From Bacteroidota bacterium (GTDB lineage: Bacteria > Bacteroidota > Bacteroidia > Bacteroidales > UBA4417), in the NCBI GenBank assembly GCA_013376995.1, contig JACAAZ010000013.1, forward strand, positions 26,654 through 90,653: a DNA stretch of 64,000 nt, in the 5' to 3' direction. Numbering within the stretch: position 1 is the stretch's first letter; each line of letters opens with the position of its first letter. This document shows, in pieces, positions 52,643 to 61,609 of this stretch. Position numbers and translations under genes: made by a program. The notes beneath the pieces are model-generated. The model saw nothing but the letters and a program-made list of their open reading frames with translations. It made no database searches and had not been told where the DNA came from.

Positions 52643-54148
52643 TCAGAGGCCTTTAATCCTATTGATCCCTGATTTTGCTTTTTGCTGTATGCTGAAATTG
52701 TATTCCTCAAATTTCATATCCAGGCATTTCTGATATTTGGTGCGTGCTTTTTGATACTGATGCATGTTTTCGTAGATCATTCCAAGGTGAAGAGCTGAAT
52801 TTGCTGCAAAATATGAAGGGTCATTTTCTCCGTTTTGAATGGTTTCGTCGTACCAGTGGATAGCCTCATCCTTTTTACCCCATTCATCAAAGATCCGCCC
52901 TTTCCTATAAGTTAATTCAAGCCTCCTGTCTTGATTGGAGAAGCCGTCTGATGATTCAAACTTACCTAGTTCCATTAAAGCTTGCTCATAATATCCCCCA
53001 TCGAAAAGCAATCTTGCCTTAAGCAGGTAAGGGTCAGGTTTGATGTGGAGTTCCGAGTCTTTAAAAGATTGCTTATCATTATCTACATTATTATTCCCGC
53101 GAAGTTTAATTCGATCCATGTACCGGGTGTACATTTCCTGGTTATTCTGAAGAAAGTAGAACCATGCTATATGCTGGTAAGCTGAACGGATGTAGTTCAG
53201 GCCCCTGAATTCTGCAACATATTTCAGGAGAGGCATGTTAGCATCCGGGTCAAGCCTGTTCAGTTTTGAAACCCCCAGCAAATAGTCAAGGTAATGAAAC
53301 GGGTAGCTTGAGGATGAGGGATGATACGCTGACAACAGGCTAATTGCCTCGTCATTCTTCCCTGTTTTAATTTTCATACTGGCCAGGCAATACCTGAGCA
53401 AGGGACTCTCATTTATTAACTGGAACAAAGGAGGTTTACTAAATTCATTTTCAATATTGAGAATAGCATTTTTGTCACCGGAGAGATTCATTGAAACGAA
53501 TGAAAGAAAGAATGCTGCTTCGGGTAGGAGAAAATCAAATTGCCTGAACTGGGTGCAGGCTTTATAAGCTTGCCGGAGTTCAGAGAGGCCCTGTGGAATG
53601 GTTCCTTCAAAGTTAAGTGCCTTTACCGCCCATTGATATTTCTCAGGTACTGTACCAACCAGGGAGTGAAGCAGGCCAAGTCGCAACTTATTCGGTACAA
53701 AATCCTGGAATTTACTGTCATTATCTTCCAATAATCTTCTTGCCCGGTCGATATCCAGGCCGGCAGAAATATACTCTCCGAATTTTACCCTTGCAAATCC
53801 AGACTGCAGATAAATATCTGCCTGGCTGTAAAGGTACCAGGGTGAGGAGGGATCCCCCCTGGCTAATTGCTGAAGACGGTAATCCCTTTTATTGCGCAAG
53901 GATTCCAGGTCTTTTTCTTCTTCGCCGATCATTACGGTGAGGAAGTCAATATAATTCTCGAGGAGGAATGTAAGAGTATTTGAAGGATTTGATTTTAGCT
54001 CGCTATTTATTATTGTTTTTGCATCCTTAAATTTTAGGGACAGAATCTCCTGGTATGCTTTCCTGCAATTGGCATCAAATTCCGTTGAAGGCATGACATC
54101 GCCAGGGAGAAGCAGGAATATGACGAACAGGATAGATAGCAGTTTCAT
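52643..54148 (-). CDS. TPR-repeat protein, periplasmic or secreted
   Basis: The 501-residue protein has a signal peptide (KLLSILFVIFLLLPGDVMPS). It has several helix-turn-helix TPR-like repeats, for example LKARLLFDGGYYEQALMELGKFE, YRKGRIFDEWGKKDEAIHWYDETI and LHLGMIYENMHQYQKARTKYQKCLD at residues about 380-490. The function is unknown; TPR proteins serve as scaffolds. It follows the zinc-ribbon gene on the same strand after a terminator. Confidence 0.85.
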   Translation of the reverse strand: MKLLSILFVIFLLLPGDVMPSTEFDANCRKAYQEILSLKFKDAKTIINSELKSNPSNTLTFLLENYIDFLTVMIGEEEKDLESLRNKRDYRLQQLARGDPSSPWYLYSQADIYLQSGFARVKFGEYISAGLDIDRARRLLEDNDSKFQDFVPNKLRLGLLHSLVGTVPEKYQWAVKALNFEGTIPQGLSELRQAYKACTQFRQFDFLLPEAAFFLSFVSMNLSGDKNAILNIENEFSKPPLFQLINESPLLRYCLASMKIKTGKNDEAISLLSAYHPSSSSYPFHYLDYLLGVSKLNRLDPDANMPLLKYVAEFRGLNYIRSAYQHIAWFYFLQNNQEMYTRYMDRIKLRGNNNVDNDKQSFKDSELHIKPDPYLLKARLLFDGGYYEQALMELGKFESSDGFSNQDRRLELTYRKGRIFDEWGKKDEAIHWYDETIQNGENDPSYFAANSALHLGMIYENMHQYQKARTKYQKCLDMKFEEYNFSIQQKAKSGINRIKGL

Positions 54149-54162
54149 AGTTGAAAAGTAAG

Positions 54163-54200
54163 AAAAAAAAAGAGAGGACTGCCGAAACAGTTCCTCTCTT
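54163..54200 (-). terminator. Rho-independent terminator of the zinc-ribbon gene
   Basis: AAGAGAGGA/TCCTCTCTT with a CTG/CAG extension forms a strong stem and, read leftward, is followed by a run of nine T residues. Confidence 0.9.
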
Positions 54201-54219
54201 GATTTTCAAAGTTGAGATA

Positions 54220-55083
54220 CTATATGTGCACGGTATCTGCCAATTCTTTATCAACAAGGATACGGCCGCAATATTCACAGACGATGATTTTCTTGTGAAG
54301 CCTGATGTCAAGTTGACGTTGAGGCGGAATTGCGCTGAAACAACCACCGCAAGCATCACGTTCAACACCAACAACAGCAAGACCATTACGTGCGTTTTTT
54401 CGAATCCTTTTGTAAGCGGTCAGTAGACGTTCTTCGATAAAGTGTTGTTGTTCTTCTGATTTATGTATGAGTGATTTTTCTTCCAACTCGGTTTCAGTAA
54501 CGATATCTGAAAGCTCATTGCGTTTTATGTCCAGGTCATTCCTGCGATCAGAAAGAACATTCTGTGCAGCTTCAATCTCTTCGCGGCTGGTTGCCAATTG
54601 TGCAGTGAATTCACGGATACGCTTTTCAGCTAACTGGATTTCAAGGCTTTGAAATTCAATTTCTTTTGTCAGAGCATCGTATTCGCGGTTATTACGAACA
54701 TTATTCTGCTGTTCTTCATAACGTTTGATAAGAGTCTGGCAATCCTTGATGGAAATTTGCTTATCGTGAAGTTGCTTTTCAACAGATTCAACTTCCTGGA
54801 TATAGTTATCGACGCGGGTTTCAAGACCTGCGATTTCATCTTCCAGGTCTTCAACTTCAAGTGGAAGTTCACCCCGGACGATGCGAATGCGGTCGATCTG
54901 AGAGTCAATTTGCTGAAGGCTGAACAGCGCAACTAATTTTTTCTCGATGGAGATCTCAACTTTGTCAGAATCCTGACCGGGCTGTTGATTTGTAGTAGCG
55001 GAAGTACCAATTTCAGGGGCAGAAATGTCCACCTGGTTGGTATCTGTACTTGATTCAGCTTGTTTAGCAGAGGTTTTTGCCAT
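54220..55083 (-). CDS. Coiled-coil protein with C-terminal C4 zinc ribbon (DUF164/CdsZ-like)
   Basis: The 287-residue protein has an acidic N-terminus, a long coiled coil at about residues 60-225 (LVALFSLQQIDSQIDRIRIVRGELPLEVEDLE), and a four-cysteine zinc ribbon (CGGCFSAIPPQRQLDIRLHKKIIVCEYCGRILVD). The family is conserved in many bacteria; CdsZ of Chlamydia and other members are zinc-ribbon proteins of imprecise function. It is 27 bp downstream of the Nif3-like gene on the same strand, a frequent neighbour pair in bacteria. Confidence 0.9.
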   Translation of the reverse strand: MAKTSAKQAESSTDTNQVDISAPEIGTSATTNQQPGQDSDKVEISIEKKLVALFSLQQIDSQIDRIRIVRGELPLEVEDLEDEIAGLETRVDNYIQEVESVEKQLHDKQISIKDCQTLIKRYEEQQNNVRNNREYDALTKEIEFQSLEIQLAEKRIREFTAQLATSREEIEAAQNVLSDRRNDLDIKRNELSDIVTETELEEKSLIHKSEEQQHFIEERLLTAYKRIRKNARNGLAVVGVERDACGGCFSAIPPQRQLDIRLHKKIIVCEYCGRILVDKELADTVHI

Positions 55084-55109
55084 GGGATAATAGCGGGATT
55101 TATATTGAT

Positions 55110-56204
55110 TTACAAATAGTTAACCGGATTTGTAGGTGTTTTGGAAATCAGGAGTGCAAAGGTAGGAAATTTTTTATTTAACAGAGTAAAAATCAGTTCT
55201 TTTGAAAATTGTTCACTTTCATAATGACCGACGTCAGCGAGGAGCATTTGTTTTTCGGGCAAGAAAAAATCATGATATTTAATATCACCAGTGAGGAAGA
55301 GGTCAGCACCGGCAGCTATGGCATCAGCTATCAAGAAACTTCCGGAGCCTCCGCAGACAGCTATTTTCTTTATTTTCTTATTGGGTAGCTCAGTATGGCG
55401 CAGGCTGCCCAGCGAAAGTGTCGCTTTTACAAATGCAAGGTAATCCAGCGGTTCCTGGGCGGCATCCAATTCTCCAATCATACCTGCTCCGGCATAAGGC
55501 ATTTTATTAGCAAGTTGATAAATATCATATGCAACTTCTTCATAAGGATGGGAAGAAAGTAAGGCTGAAAGGATCTTTTTTTCCAGGAAAGCAGAGTATA
55601 TTACTTCGATTTTTTCTTCCTGTTCAACATGCAATTTACCTTGTTCTCCAACAAAAGGGCTGGAGCCTTCAAGCGCCCTGAATGTTCCTCTTCCGGCAAT
55701 GTTGAAACTGCAGGAATCATAATTGCCAATTGTTCCCGCTCCTGCTTCGAACAAGGATGTACGCACTTTATCGGCATGAGAGGCCGGAACAAATGTTGCA
55801 AGTTTTTTCAGCAAACCACCCATTGGCCGGAGGATCCGGGGATTCATGATTCCAAGCTTCCTGCATAGAATACTGTTTACACCCAAAGGATGGTTATCGA
55901 TATTTGTATGGAGGGCAATGATTGAAATGTTGTTCCGGATCGCTTCCTCAACCAGTCTTTCAGTAATGTTCTTTCCAGTAAATCGTTTTATTCCTTTAAA
56001 TACCAGGGGATGATGTGAAATAATAAGATCACAATTCCGGCTGATGGATTCCTTCATAATTTCCTCGGTAATATCCAAACAAATCAAGGCACTTTTAACT
56101 TCTTTACTTGCATTGCCTATGATGAGCCCGGAATTATCATAATCTTCCTGGAGTGCAAATGGCATTTGTCCTTCAAGATAATTGAGGATTTCGGAGAGAA
56201 GCAT
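55110..56204 (-). CDS. Nif3-like dinuclear metal-centre protein (YqfO type)
   Basis: The 364-residue protein has an N-terminal part (YDNSGLIIGN, ISHHPLVFKGIKRFTGKN), an inserted PII-like domain at about 135-240 (FVPASHADKVRTSLFEAGAG ... LSSHPYEEVAYDIY), and a C-terminal part with GDIKYHDFFL and ADVGHYESEQF. Family members form hexamers with two metal ions per active site and are suspected GTP cyclohydrolase-1-like enzymes; the function is not settled. It is divergent from lpxK with 81 bp between starts. Confidence 0.92.
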   Translation of the reverse strand: MLLSEILNYLEGQMPFALQEDYDNSGLIIGNASKEVKSALICLDITEEIMKESISRNCDLIISHHPLVFKGIKRFTGKNITERLVEEAIRNNISIIALHTNIDNHPLGVNSILCRKLGIMNPRILRPMGGLLKKLATFVPASHADKVRTSLFEAGAGTIGNYDSCSFNIAGRGTFRALEGSSPFVGEQGKLHVEQEEKIEVIYSAFLEKKILSALLSSHPYEEVAYDIYQLANKMPYAGAGMIGELDAAQEPLDYLAFVKATLSLGSLRHTELPNKKIKKIAVCGGSGSFLIADAIAAGADLFLTGDIKYHDFFLPEKQMLLADVGHYESEQFSKELIFTLLNKKFPTFALLISKTPTNPVNYL

Positions 56205-56285
56205 TCTGCTTTATTTAATAATCATGAATTTTACAAATATATACAGGAAGTTACAGAACTCTCACAATTTTCGTATTTTTATGAC

Positions 56286-57353
56286 ATGGAATTGCTCCGG
56301 TTTCTCTTATATCCGTTTGCAGTTATTTATGGATTGGTTGTTTTCCTGCGAAACAAGCTTTTCGATTGGAGAATACTTAAATCTCATTCTTTCCCATTCC
56401 CGGTGATTTCCGTTGGCAATATGGTTGCCGGTGGTTCGGGTAAAACCCCATTGGTTGAATACCTTATCAGGTTTTTAAAGCCAGGATATACCATTTCCAC
56501 TCTTAGCAGGGGGTATGGCAGAAAGACCAAAGGATTCAGGTTAGCCAATCCTTCAGATACAATCGATAAACTTGGAGATGAACCCTTGCAATATTCAAGA
56601 AAATTCCCGGAAATTACTGTTTCAGTTGATGAAAGCCGCAAGCATGGAATCAGGCAATTGATGGCCGAAGTTCAGGGCCTTGAAGCTGTAATACTTGATG
56701 ATGCATTTCAACACAGGTATGTTAAGCCAGGCCTTTCCATCCTGGTAACAGATTATCATAAGATATTTACGCTAGATCATTTATTGCCCGTTGGCAAATT
56801 GAGGGAATGGAAATCCGGCAGTAAGCGGGCCAATATTATAGTTGTCAGCAAAACACCCCGTATTTTTTCCCCCCTGGTGAGGCGACAGTTACTGGAGGAT
56901 CTTAAGCCCCATGATCATCAGCTTGTATGTTTCTCCTTCATCGATTATGAAGATTGGATTCCACTTTATTCCCAGGGCTCTGAAATTGACCTGGAGAGCA
57001 GAAAAGTGACTACGATTCTGCTAGTTACCGGAATTGCTTTTCCTGCTCCGATGGAAGAGTACCTGAGGCCTTTCTGCTCTGACCTTATTAAGTTGGAATT
57101 TGGTGACCATCATAATTTTACAGATAAGGATCTCGCCTTAATCCGGGATACATTCCTCACACTTCCAACGCGAAAAAAAATAATCATCACCACTGAAAAG
57201 GATGCAATGCGCCTGAAAAACCCTGATGCTGAAGCTATTTTGTCTGAGTTCCCATTTTTTTATCTGCCTATTCGTTTTAAGTTTCATCCCCAGGATAAGG
57301 AAGCCTTCGAACAAGCTATTGCCGCCCTGATGAAAAAGAAGAAATTGATTTAA
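56286..57353 (+). CDS. lpxK: Tetraacyldisaccharide 4'-kinase
   Basis: The 355-residue inner-membrane kinase phosphorylates the lipid A disaccharide at the 4' position. From the ATG at 56286 there is an N-terminal membrane helix, GNMVAGGSGKT at 44-54 (Walker A), the LSRGYGRKTKGF segment and ILDDAFQHRYVKPGLSILVTD with the DDxxQH motif. An upstream frame extension to 56166 overlaps the divergent Nif3-like gene and is unlikely. Confidence 0.93.
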   Translation: MELLRFLLYPFAVIYGLVVFLRNKLFDWRILKSHSFPFPVISVGNMVAGGSGKTPLVEYLIRFLKPGYTISTLSRGYGRKTKGFRLANPSDTIDKLGDEPLQYSRKFPEITVSVDESRKHGIRQLMAEVQGLEAVILDDAFQHRYVKPGLSILVTDYHKIFTLDHLLPVGKLREWKSGSKRANIIVVSKTPRIFSPLVRRQLLEDLKPHDHQLVCFSFIDYEDWIPLYSQGSEIDLESRKVTTILLVTGIAFPAPMEEYLRPFCSDLIKLEFGDHHNFTDKDLALIRDTFLTLPTRKKIIITTEKDAMRLKNPDAEAILSEFPFFYLPIRFKFHPQDKEAFEQAIAALMKKKKLI

Positions 57354-57641
57354 TGAGATAGTATAAGCGTCTCTATCCCTGTTATACTATTCAGGCGTTT
57401 TGATTTGACCGGTTTATCTTCAGAACTCTCAGATCTAAATGAAACTTTATCTACCCGAAATCATCATCCTATTATTCCAGATCATTGGCAAACTATTGGC
57501 CCAGGTGGTTATTAATTAGGTATGTACGAATAATGGTTCAGGATTAAGGATGATGATGAACATGTATTGATCTTGCTTACAAGAAAGATACAATTAAGAT
57601 GAAAATATTATTTATTGAATGAGTGTTTAGGGCTAGGAGAA
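57354..57641. other. Intergenic region with inverted repeat after lpxK
   Basis: The 288 bp gap between convergent genes contains ATAGTATAA (57358-57366) and TTATACTAT (57382-57390), an inverted repeat with 15 bases between, 5 bp after the lpxK stop. It may act as a weak terminator. The same ATAGTATAA string occurs at sites A and B, but without the TACG-N9-CGTA element. I see no convincing gene in the rest. Confidence 0.5.
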
Positions 57642-58520
57642 TCAAATCCTTATCAGCAGGTCTGCAATGGAAAAAGTTGCAAAGAGAAGGCTGGCAATCC
57701 CGTTCAGAGTGAAAAATGCCAGGTTAACTTTCGAAAGGTCATCCGGTTTAACAATCCAATGCTGATAATACAGAAGGAAATTGAATATGATGAAGCCCAC
57801 CCAGTAGATTGTTCTGAATTCACCTGTTATACCTGCGAATAGCAGGAAAACTGTTGTCAGGAGATGTAAAAGTAAAGAGAAACCCAGAGATTTTCTTCTA
57901 CCCAGAGCTACAGGAATAGACTTCAGCTTAAACTCACGGTCGAAGTCTTCATCCTGCAAGGCATAAATGATATCAAAGCCGGTTACCCAGCACAGCACAG
58001 CCAGGGAAAGCAGGACCGGTTGGATACCGAAGTGGCCGCAAACCGCTAGGTATGCACCTGTAGGGGCAAGTGAGAGGCCTAATCCGAGAACCATATGAGA
58101 AAGCGAAGTGAAACGTTTTGTCAGGCTATAGCCCAGGATTACCATGAGTGCAACGGGTGACAGGTAAAAACAGATTGGGTTGATAAACCAGGTAGCCACA
58201 ATAAATAAAGCAGCATTTGCAAGGCAGAAAGCAAGGGCATATGAAGGTTTAATAATGTCTGCAGGGATTTCGCGCTTGGCTGTGCGAGGATTCTGGCGGT
58301 CGAATTCACGATCAGCCCAGCGATTGAAGCTCATAGCAGCATTTCTTGCAAGGAACATACAAGCAATTACGAGAATGAAAATATTCCAACTTAGTATGCC
58401 TCCTTCCTGAACCGTTGCCATGAAGTAACCGATCAGGGCAAATGGCAAGGCAAAAACTGTGTGTGCAAATTTTACCAGTGATAAATAATTACCGACCTTT
58501 GCTTTTACATTTTGTAGCAT
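57642..58520 (-). CDS. UbiA-family prenyltransferase (4-hydroxybenzoate/menaquinone type)
   Basis: The 292-residue polytopic membrane protein transfers a polyprenyl chain to an aromatic acceptor. Both Asp-rich motifs are present: NRWADREFDRQNPRTAKREIP and YALQDEDFDREFKLKSIPVALG. These resemble UbiA and the MqnP-like enzymes of futalosine menaquinone synthesis. Because Bacteroidetes make menaquinone rather than ubiquinone, an MqnP-type role is more likely. Confidence 0.88.
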   Translation of the reverse strand: MLQNVKAKVGNYLSLVKFAHTVFALPFALIGYFMATVQEGGILSWNIFILVIACMFLARNAAMSFNRWADREFDRQNPRTAKREIPADIIKPSYALAFCLANAALFIVATWFINPICFYLSPVALMVILGYSLTKRFTSLSHMVLGLGLSLAPTGAYLAVCGHFGIQPVLLSLAVLCWVTGFDIIYALQDEDFDREFKLKSIPVALGRRKSLGFSLLLHLLTTVFLLFAGITGEFRTIYWVGFIIFNFLLYYQHWIVKPDDLSKVNLAFFTLNGIASLLFATFSIADLLIRI

Positions 58521-58607
58521 TCATGTTTTTTTTAATTTTACAAAAATATATAAGCTTCGATACCTATCGATAAGAATTTACATTTTCTATTGAGCTAATT
58601 ATTTAGT

Positions 58608-59405
58608 ATGTCAAGAAATAATATTCGATTATTAAGAAGTTATCTTCGATATCGTGTTGGTTCCAAAACCAAGTATAAGATACATTCTCCTTTTGTCTTT
58701 GACCTGATAACCCAGGTTTTTGAGAGTAAGGTTGTTCCTGAGGTGTGTAATCAAATACGTTCATTGTACAGGGAGCAGTGCCGTAATTCAAGAGTTCTTG
58801 AAACAACTGACTTTGGCCAAAGTTCAAGCCGTATGGCATATATAACAGAATTTTTGCGGATTTCGGAAATTGCACGCACTTCTTCAATCAAAAAGAAATC
58901 AGGAGAGCTTTTATACAGGCTTGTTGAACACCTAAAACCGGAAACAATTCTTGAACTGGGCACCGCTCTTGGATTCAGTACACTTTATATTGCCAAGGCT
59001 TATCCTGATACCCATCTATATACCATCGAAGGTTGTGCTGCAAAGGTCGAGGTGGCAAGAAGCAATTTCGGACGGATGTCAGCAACGAATATTGCTGTAT
59101 TTACGGGTCGTTTTGACACTCAGCTTCCAAAAGTACTTGATAATATTAACAAGCTGGATTTTGTTTTCATGGATGGCCATCATCAATATCGCCCTACGCT
59201 TGAATATTTTAGCATGATCATGAAACATTCCCATGAAGACACCGTTATTGTGCTTGATGATATTCACTGGTCGACGGGAATGGAAAAGGCATGGGAACTA
59301 ATAAAGCAGATTCCGGATGTTACAGTTACAATAGACTTGAACCATATGGGAATCGTCTTTTTTCGGAAGAGCCTCAGCAAGCAGAACTTCATCATTCGAT
59401 ACTAA
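58608..59405 (+). CDS. Class I SAM-dependent methyltransferase (O-methyltransferase-like)
   Basis: The 265-residue protein has an N-terminal helical part (YRVGSKTKYKIHSPFVFDLITQVFE) and a Rossmann domain with LELGTALGFSTLYIAKAYPDTHLYTIEG as motif I and DFVFMDGHHQYRPTLEYF as motif III (DGHH). The HSPFVF motif near the N-terminus is recurrent in Bacteroidetes proteins of this type. The substrate is unknown. It stands alone between divergent ubiA-type and downstream ABC genes. Confidence 0.82.
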   Translation: MSRNNIRLLRSYLRYRVGSKTKYKIHSPFVFDLITQVFESKVVPEVCNQIRSLYREQCRNSRVLETTDFGQSSSRMAYITEFLRISEIARTSSIKKKSGELLYRLVEHLKPETILELGTALGFSTLYIAKAYPDTHLYTIEGCAAKVEVARSNFGRMSATNIAVFTGRFDTQLPKVLDNINKLDFVFMDGHHQYRPTLEYFSMIMKHSHEDTVIVLDDIHWSTGMEKAWELIKQIPDVTVTIDLNHMGIVFFRKSLSKQNFIIRY

Positions 59406-59521
59406 GCCCTGATTTCAGCGCGGTAATTGCAGTCAGAATCATACCATATCCTATTAACAATTTTTGACATATAGGTTGTGGAAGAACTACTACATTTGTT
59501 AGTTATTTTATTTTAAAGTTC

Positions 59522-60259
59522 ATGGATAAGGAAGAAATTATCAGGTTACAAGGCATCACCCGCACCTACAAGGTAGGAACTGAATCAGTAAGAGCCCTGC
59601 GCGAAATCACGCTATCGGTTTACCGAAATGAGTTTGTTGCGCTCATGGGACCTTCCGGCTCAGGGAAATCCACCCTGATGAATATCCTGGGATGCCTTGA
59701 TACTCCGACCAGTGGTGAGTACTTTCTGAATAAGCAGGATGTGAGCAAGCTGAACGACAATGAACTTGCCCGTATCAGGAACAAGGAGATTGGTTTTGTT
59801 TTTCAGACATTCAATCTTTTGCCCAGGAGTACTGCTCTTGATAATGTCATGTTGCCTCAGATCTATGCAGGAATTGCTAAAGCTCAGAGATTGGAAAGGG
59901 CAACCCAGGTTATAGAAAGTGTTGGCCTGGCAGACAGGGCACATCATAAACCCAATGAACTTTCAGGGGGGCAGCGTCAGAGGGTGGCCATTGCCAGGGC
60001 ATTGGTCAATAAGCCCTCAATTATTCTTGCAGACGAGCCGACCGGTAACCTCGATTCCGTTACTTCAGTAGAAATAATGGGTGTGCTGGAAGAAATTCAC
60101 AAACTTGGGAATACCATCATCCTGGTTACCCATGAAGAAGATATTGCAAGGCATGCTCACAGGATTATCCGCCTGATGGATGGGAAAGTTTCTGACGATT
60201 ATACCAATCCCAATATAGTTACCGTTTCAACGCGTGGTGCAGGTGTTGAACATGCCTGA
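59522..60259 (+). CDS. ABC transporter ATPase, LolD/MacB-like
   Basis: The 245-residue ATPase has Walker A GPSGSGKS (43-50), Q-loop Gln95, signature LSGGQ (147-151) and the Walker B/D-loop [11 protein letters not shown] (168-178). [26 protein letters not shown] is the MacB/LolD/FtsE-type start. No permease gene is adjacent, so its partner lies elsewhere. It likely works in lipoprotein release or macrolide-type export. Confidence 0.9.
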   Translation: MDKEEIIRLQGITRTYKVGTESVRALREITLSVYRNEFVALMGPSGSGKSTLMNILGCLDTPTSGEYFLNKQDVSKLNDNELARIRNKEIGFVFQTFNLLPRSTALDNVMLPQIYAGIAKAQRLERATQVIESVGLADRAHHKPNELSGGQRQRVAIARALVNKPSIILADEPTGNLDSVTSVEIMGVLEEIHKLGNTIILVTHEEDIARHAHRIIRLMDGKVSDDYTNPNIVTVSTRGAGVEHA

Positions 60260-60390
60260 TCCTGGTAATTGTTATGGGCCTGAGACAAGAACCTGCATTC
60301 CAACTAAAACAAAAAGGCGTTACTTACTGTTACCAATGTCCAAAAAGCGGATAAATTGTTGGTTTCGATGGTAATTTCATATTAAAACAC

Positions 60391-60960
60391 ATGGAGAAAG
60401 AGTGGAAGATATACACCAAGACAGGAGATGGGGGGGAAACATCACTCATAGGAGGAAGCCGTGTACCTAAATTTCATTCAAGGATTGAAGCCTACGGAAC
60501 TTTAGATGAATTGAATTCATTTGTCGGTTATTTGCGAGATCATTTAAGTGATGAGCATAGCCGGGCGACCCTGCTCGAGATCCAGGACAGGTTATTTACA
60601 GCTGAATCGTTATTAGCAGCAGATCCCAGTTTAGTCATTACCCAAAAGTTGCCGTTGCTTTTTGAAGAAGATGTATTGCGCCTGGAGCATGAAATGGATG
60701 AAATGAACAAGGCTCTTCCTGATCTGCATTCATTTGTGCTGCCGGGAGGGCATCCACATGTTTCACTTTGCCATGTGTGCAGAACAATATGCAGGCGTGC
60801 GGAGCGAGTTACCAATAAACTGGCATCTGAAGAAGAGATTGTTCATCCGGAAGTCTTGAGATATCTCAACAGGTTATCGGATTATTTCTTTGTGCTTTCG
60901 CGGAAACTAGCATTTGACATGCAAATTCGTGACAACACCTGGAAGGCTAGGATTACCTGA
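60391..60960 (+). CDS. Cob(I)alamin adenosyltransferase, PduO type
   Basis: The 189-residue enzyme adenosylates cob(I)alamin to make adenosylcobalamin. YTKTGDGGETSLIGGSRVPKFHSRIEAYGTLDELNSFVGYL is the PduO-family N-terminus with the ATP-binding TGDGG loop, and FVLPGG, CHVCRTICRRAER and RYLNRLSDYFFVLSRKLA complete it. The gene is monocistronic here; no cobalamin riboswitch is recognisable upstream. Confidence 0.94.
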   Translation: MEKEWKIYTKTGDGGETSLIGGSRVPKFHSRIEAYGTLDELNSFVGYLRDHLSDEHSRATLLEIQDRLFTAESLLAADPSLVITQKLPLLFEEDVLRLEHEMDEMNKALPDLHSFVLPGGHPHVSLCHVCRTICRRAERVTNKLASEEEIVHPEVLRYLNRLSDYFFVLSRKLAFDMQIRDNTWKARIT

Positions 60961-61038
60961 TGATGTACCTAATATAGAGAAATTTAAGTAAATTTTCCAC
61001 AAAATGCAAATGGTACTTGATTATGAATTATAATAAGT

Positions 61039-61046
61039 TACTTTTG
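61039..61046 (+). promoter_or_regulatory. -7 promoter box
   Basis: TACTTTTG fits TAnnTTTG and lies 31 bp before the ATG at 61078 of the small acidic protein gene. Confidence 0.55.
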
Positions 61047-61077
61047 CAAAAAATTTAACCCCCTAATATCCCGCACA

Positions 61078-61299
61078 ATGTACTGGACATTAGAATTGGC
61101 TTCGAGACTTGAAGATGCACCCTGGCCTGCAACCAAAGAGGAATTGTTGGACTTCTGTGTTCGTTCCGGTGCTCCCATGGAAGTAATAGAAAATCTCCAG
61201 GAATTGGAAGATGAAGGTGAAATCTATGAAAGTATAGAAGACCTTTGGCCTGATTATCCTTCAAAAGAGGACTTTTTCTTCCATGAGGATGAATACTAA
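61078..61299 (+). CDS. Small acidic DUF2795-like protein
   Basis: The 73-residue protein is acidic and has WPATKEELLDFCVRSGAPMEVIENLQELEDEGEIYESIEDLWPDYPSKEDFFF. This is a short helical fold resembling DUF2795, which is widespread in Bacteroidetes. The function is unknown. It has its own -7 box and terminator, so is probably a single-gene transcript. Confidence 0.82.
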   Translation: MYWTLELASRLEDAPWPATKEELLDFCVRSGAPMEVIENLQELEDEGEIYESIEDLWPDYPSKEDFFFHEDEY

Positions 61300-61609
61300 T
61301 CAAGACATAGGGCGCTTAGGGCGCCTTTTTTTATCCCATCACTTTACAAAGCTTTACCTTAAGAATTTCGCATATTCCTTTTTAAAAAAGATGAAATTCG
61401 GACATTCTGTCAAGTTTTTTTAAACAATGCGACATACTGTCTTTGTTGTTTTTCACATGACCTTCATTATTCGAATTAGTCCAAAGCCTTATCGATCTTG
61501 AATAGTTAGCATTTTCCACTGTTAATTCGAATTTGTTTCAGATAAATTAGGTTACTTTTGTTATCTAAAGAATAGTCTTTGATTAAGAAGGTGAAATTTT
61601 TCCAACTAT
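61300..61609. other. Intergenic region before secA
   Basis: The 310 bp contain the terminator at 61309-61332 and an AT-rich stretch without a convincing gene. Near its end TACTTTTG (61553-61560) fits a -7 box and TTTG (61532-61535) lies 17 bases upstream, a plausible secA promoter. Confidence 0.6.
61309..61332 (+). terminator. Rho-independent terminator
   Basis: AGGGCGC and GCGCCTT form a seven-pair stem (one G-U) with a TTAGG loop, followed by seven T residues. It ends the small acidic gene. Confidence 0.88.

Noticed and set aside
57358-57390. ATAGTATAA inverted repeat after lpxK as another regulon site
   Set aside because: It has the AT box but no TACG-N9-CGTA and lies between convergent genes, so it is more likely a terminator.
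60260-60390. Cobalamin riboswitch before the PduO gene
   Set aside because: The 131 bp gap has no B12-box-like sequence or room for the riboswitch fold.
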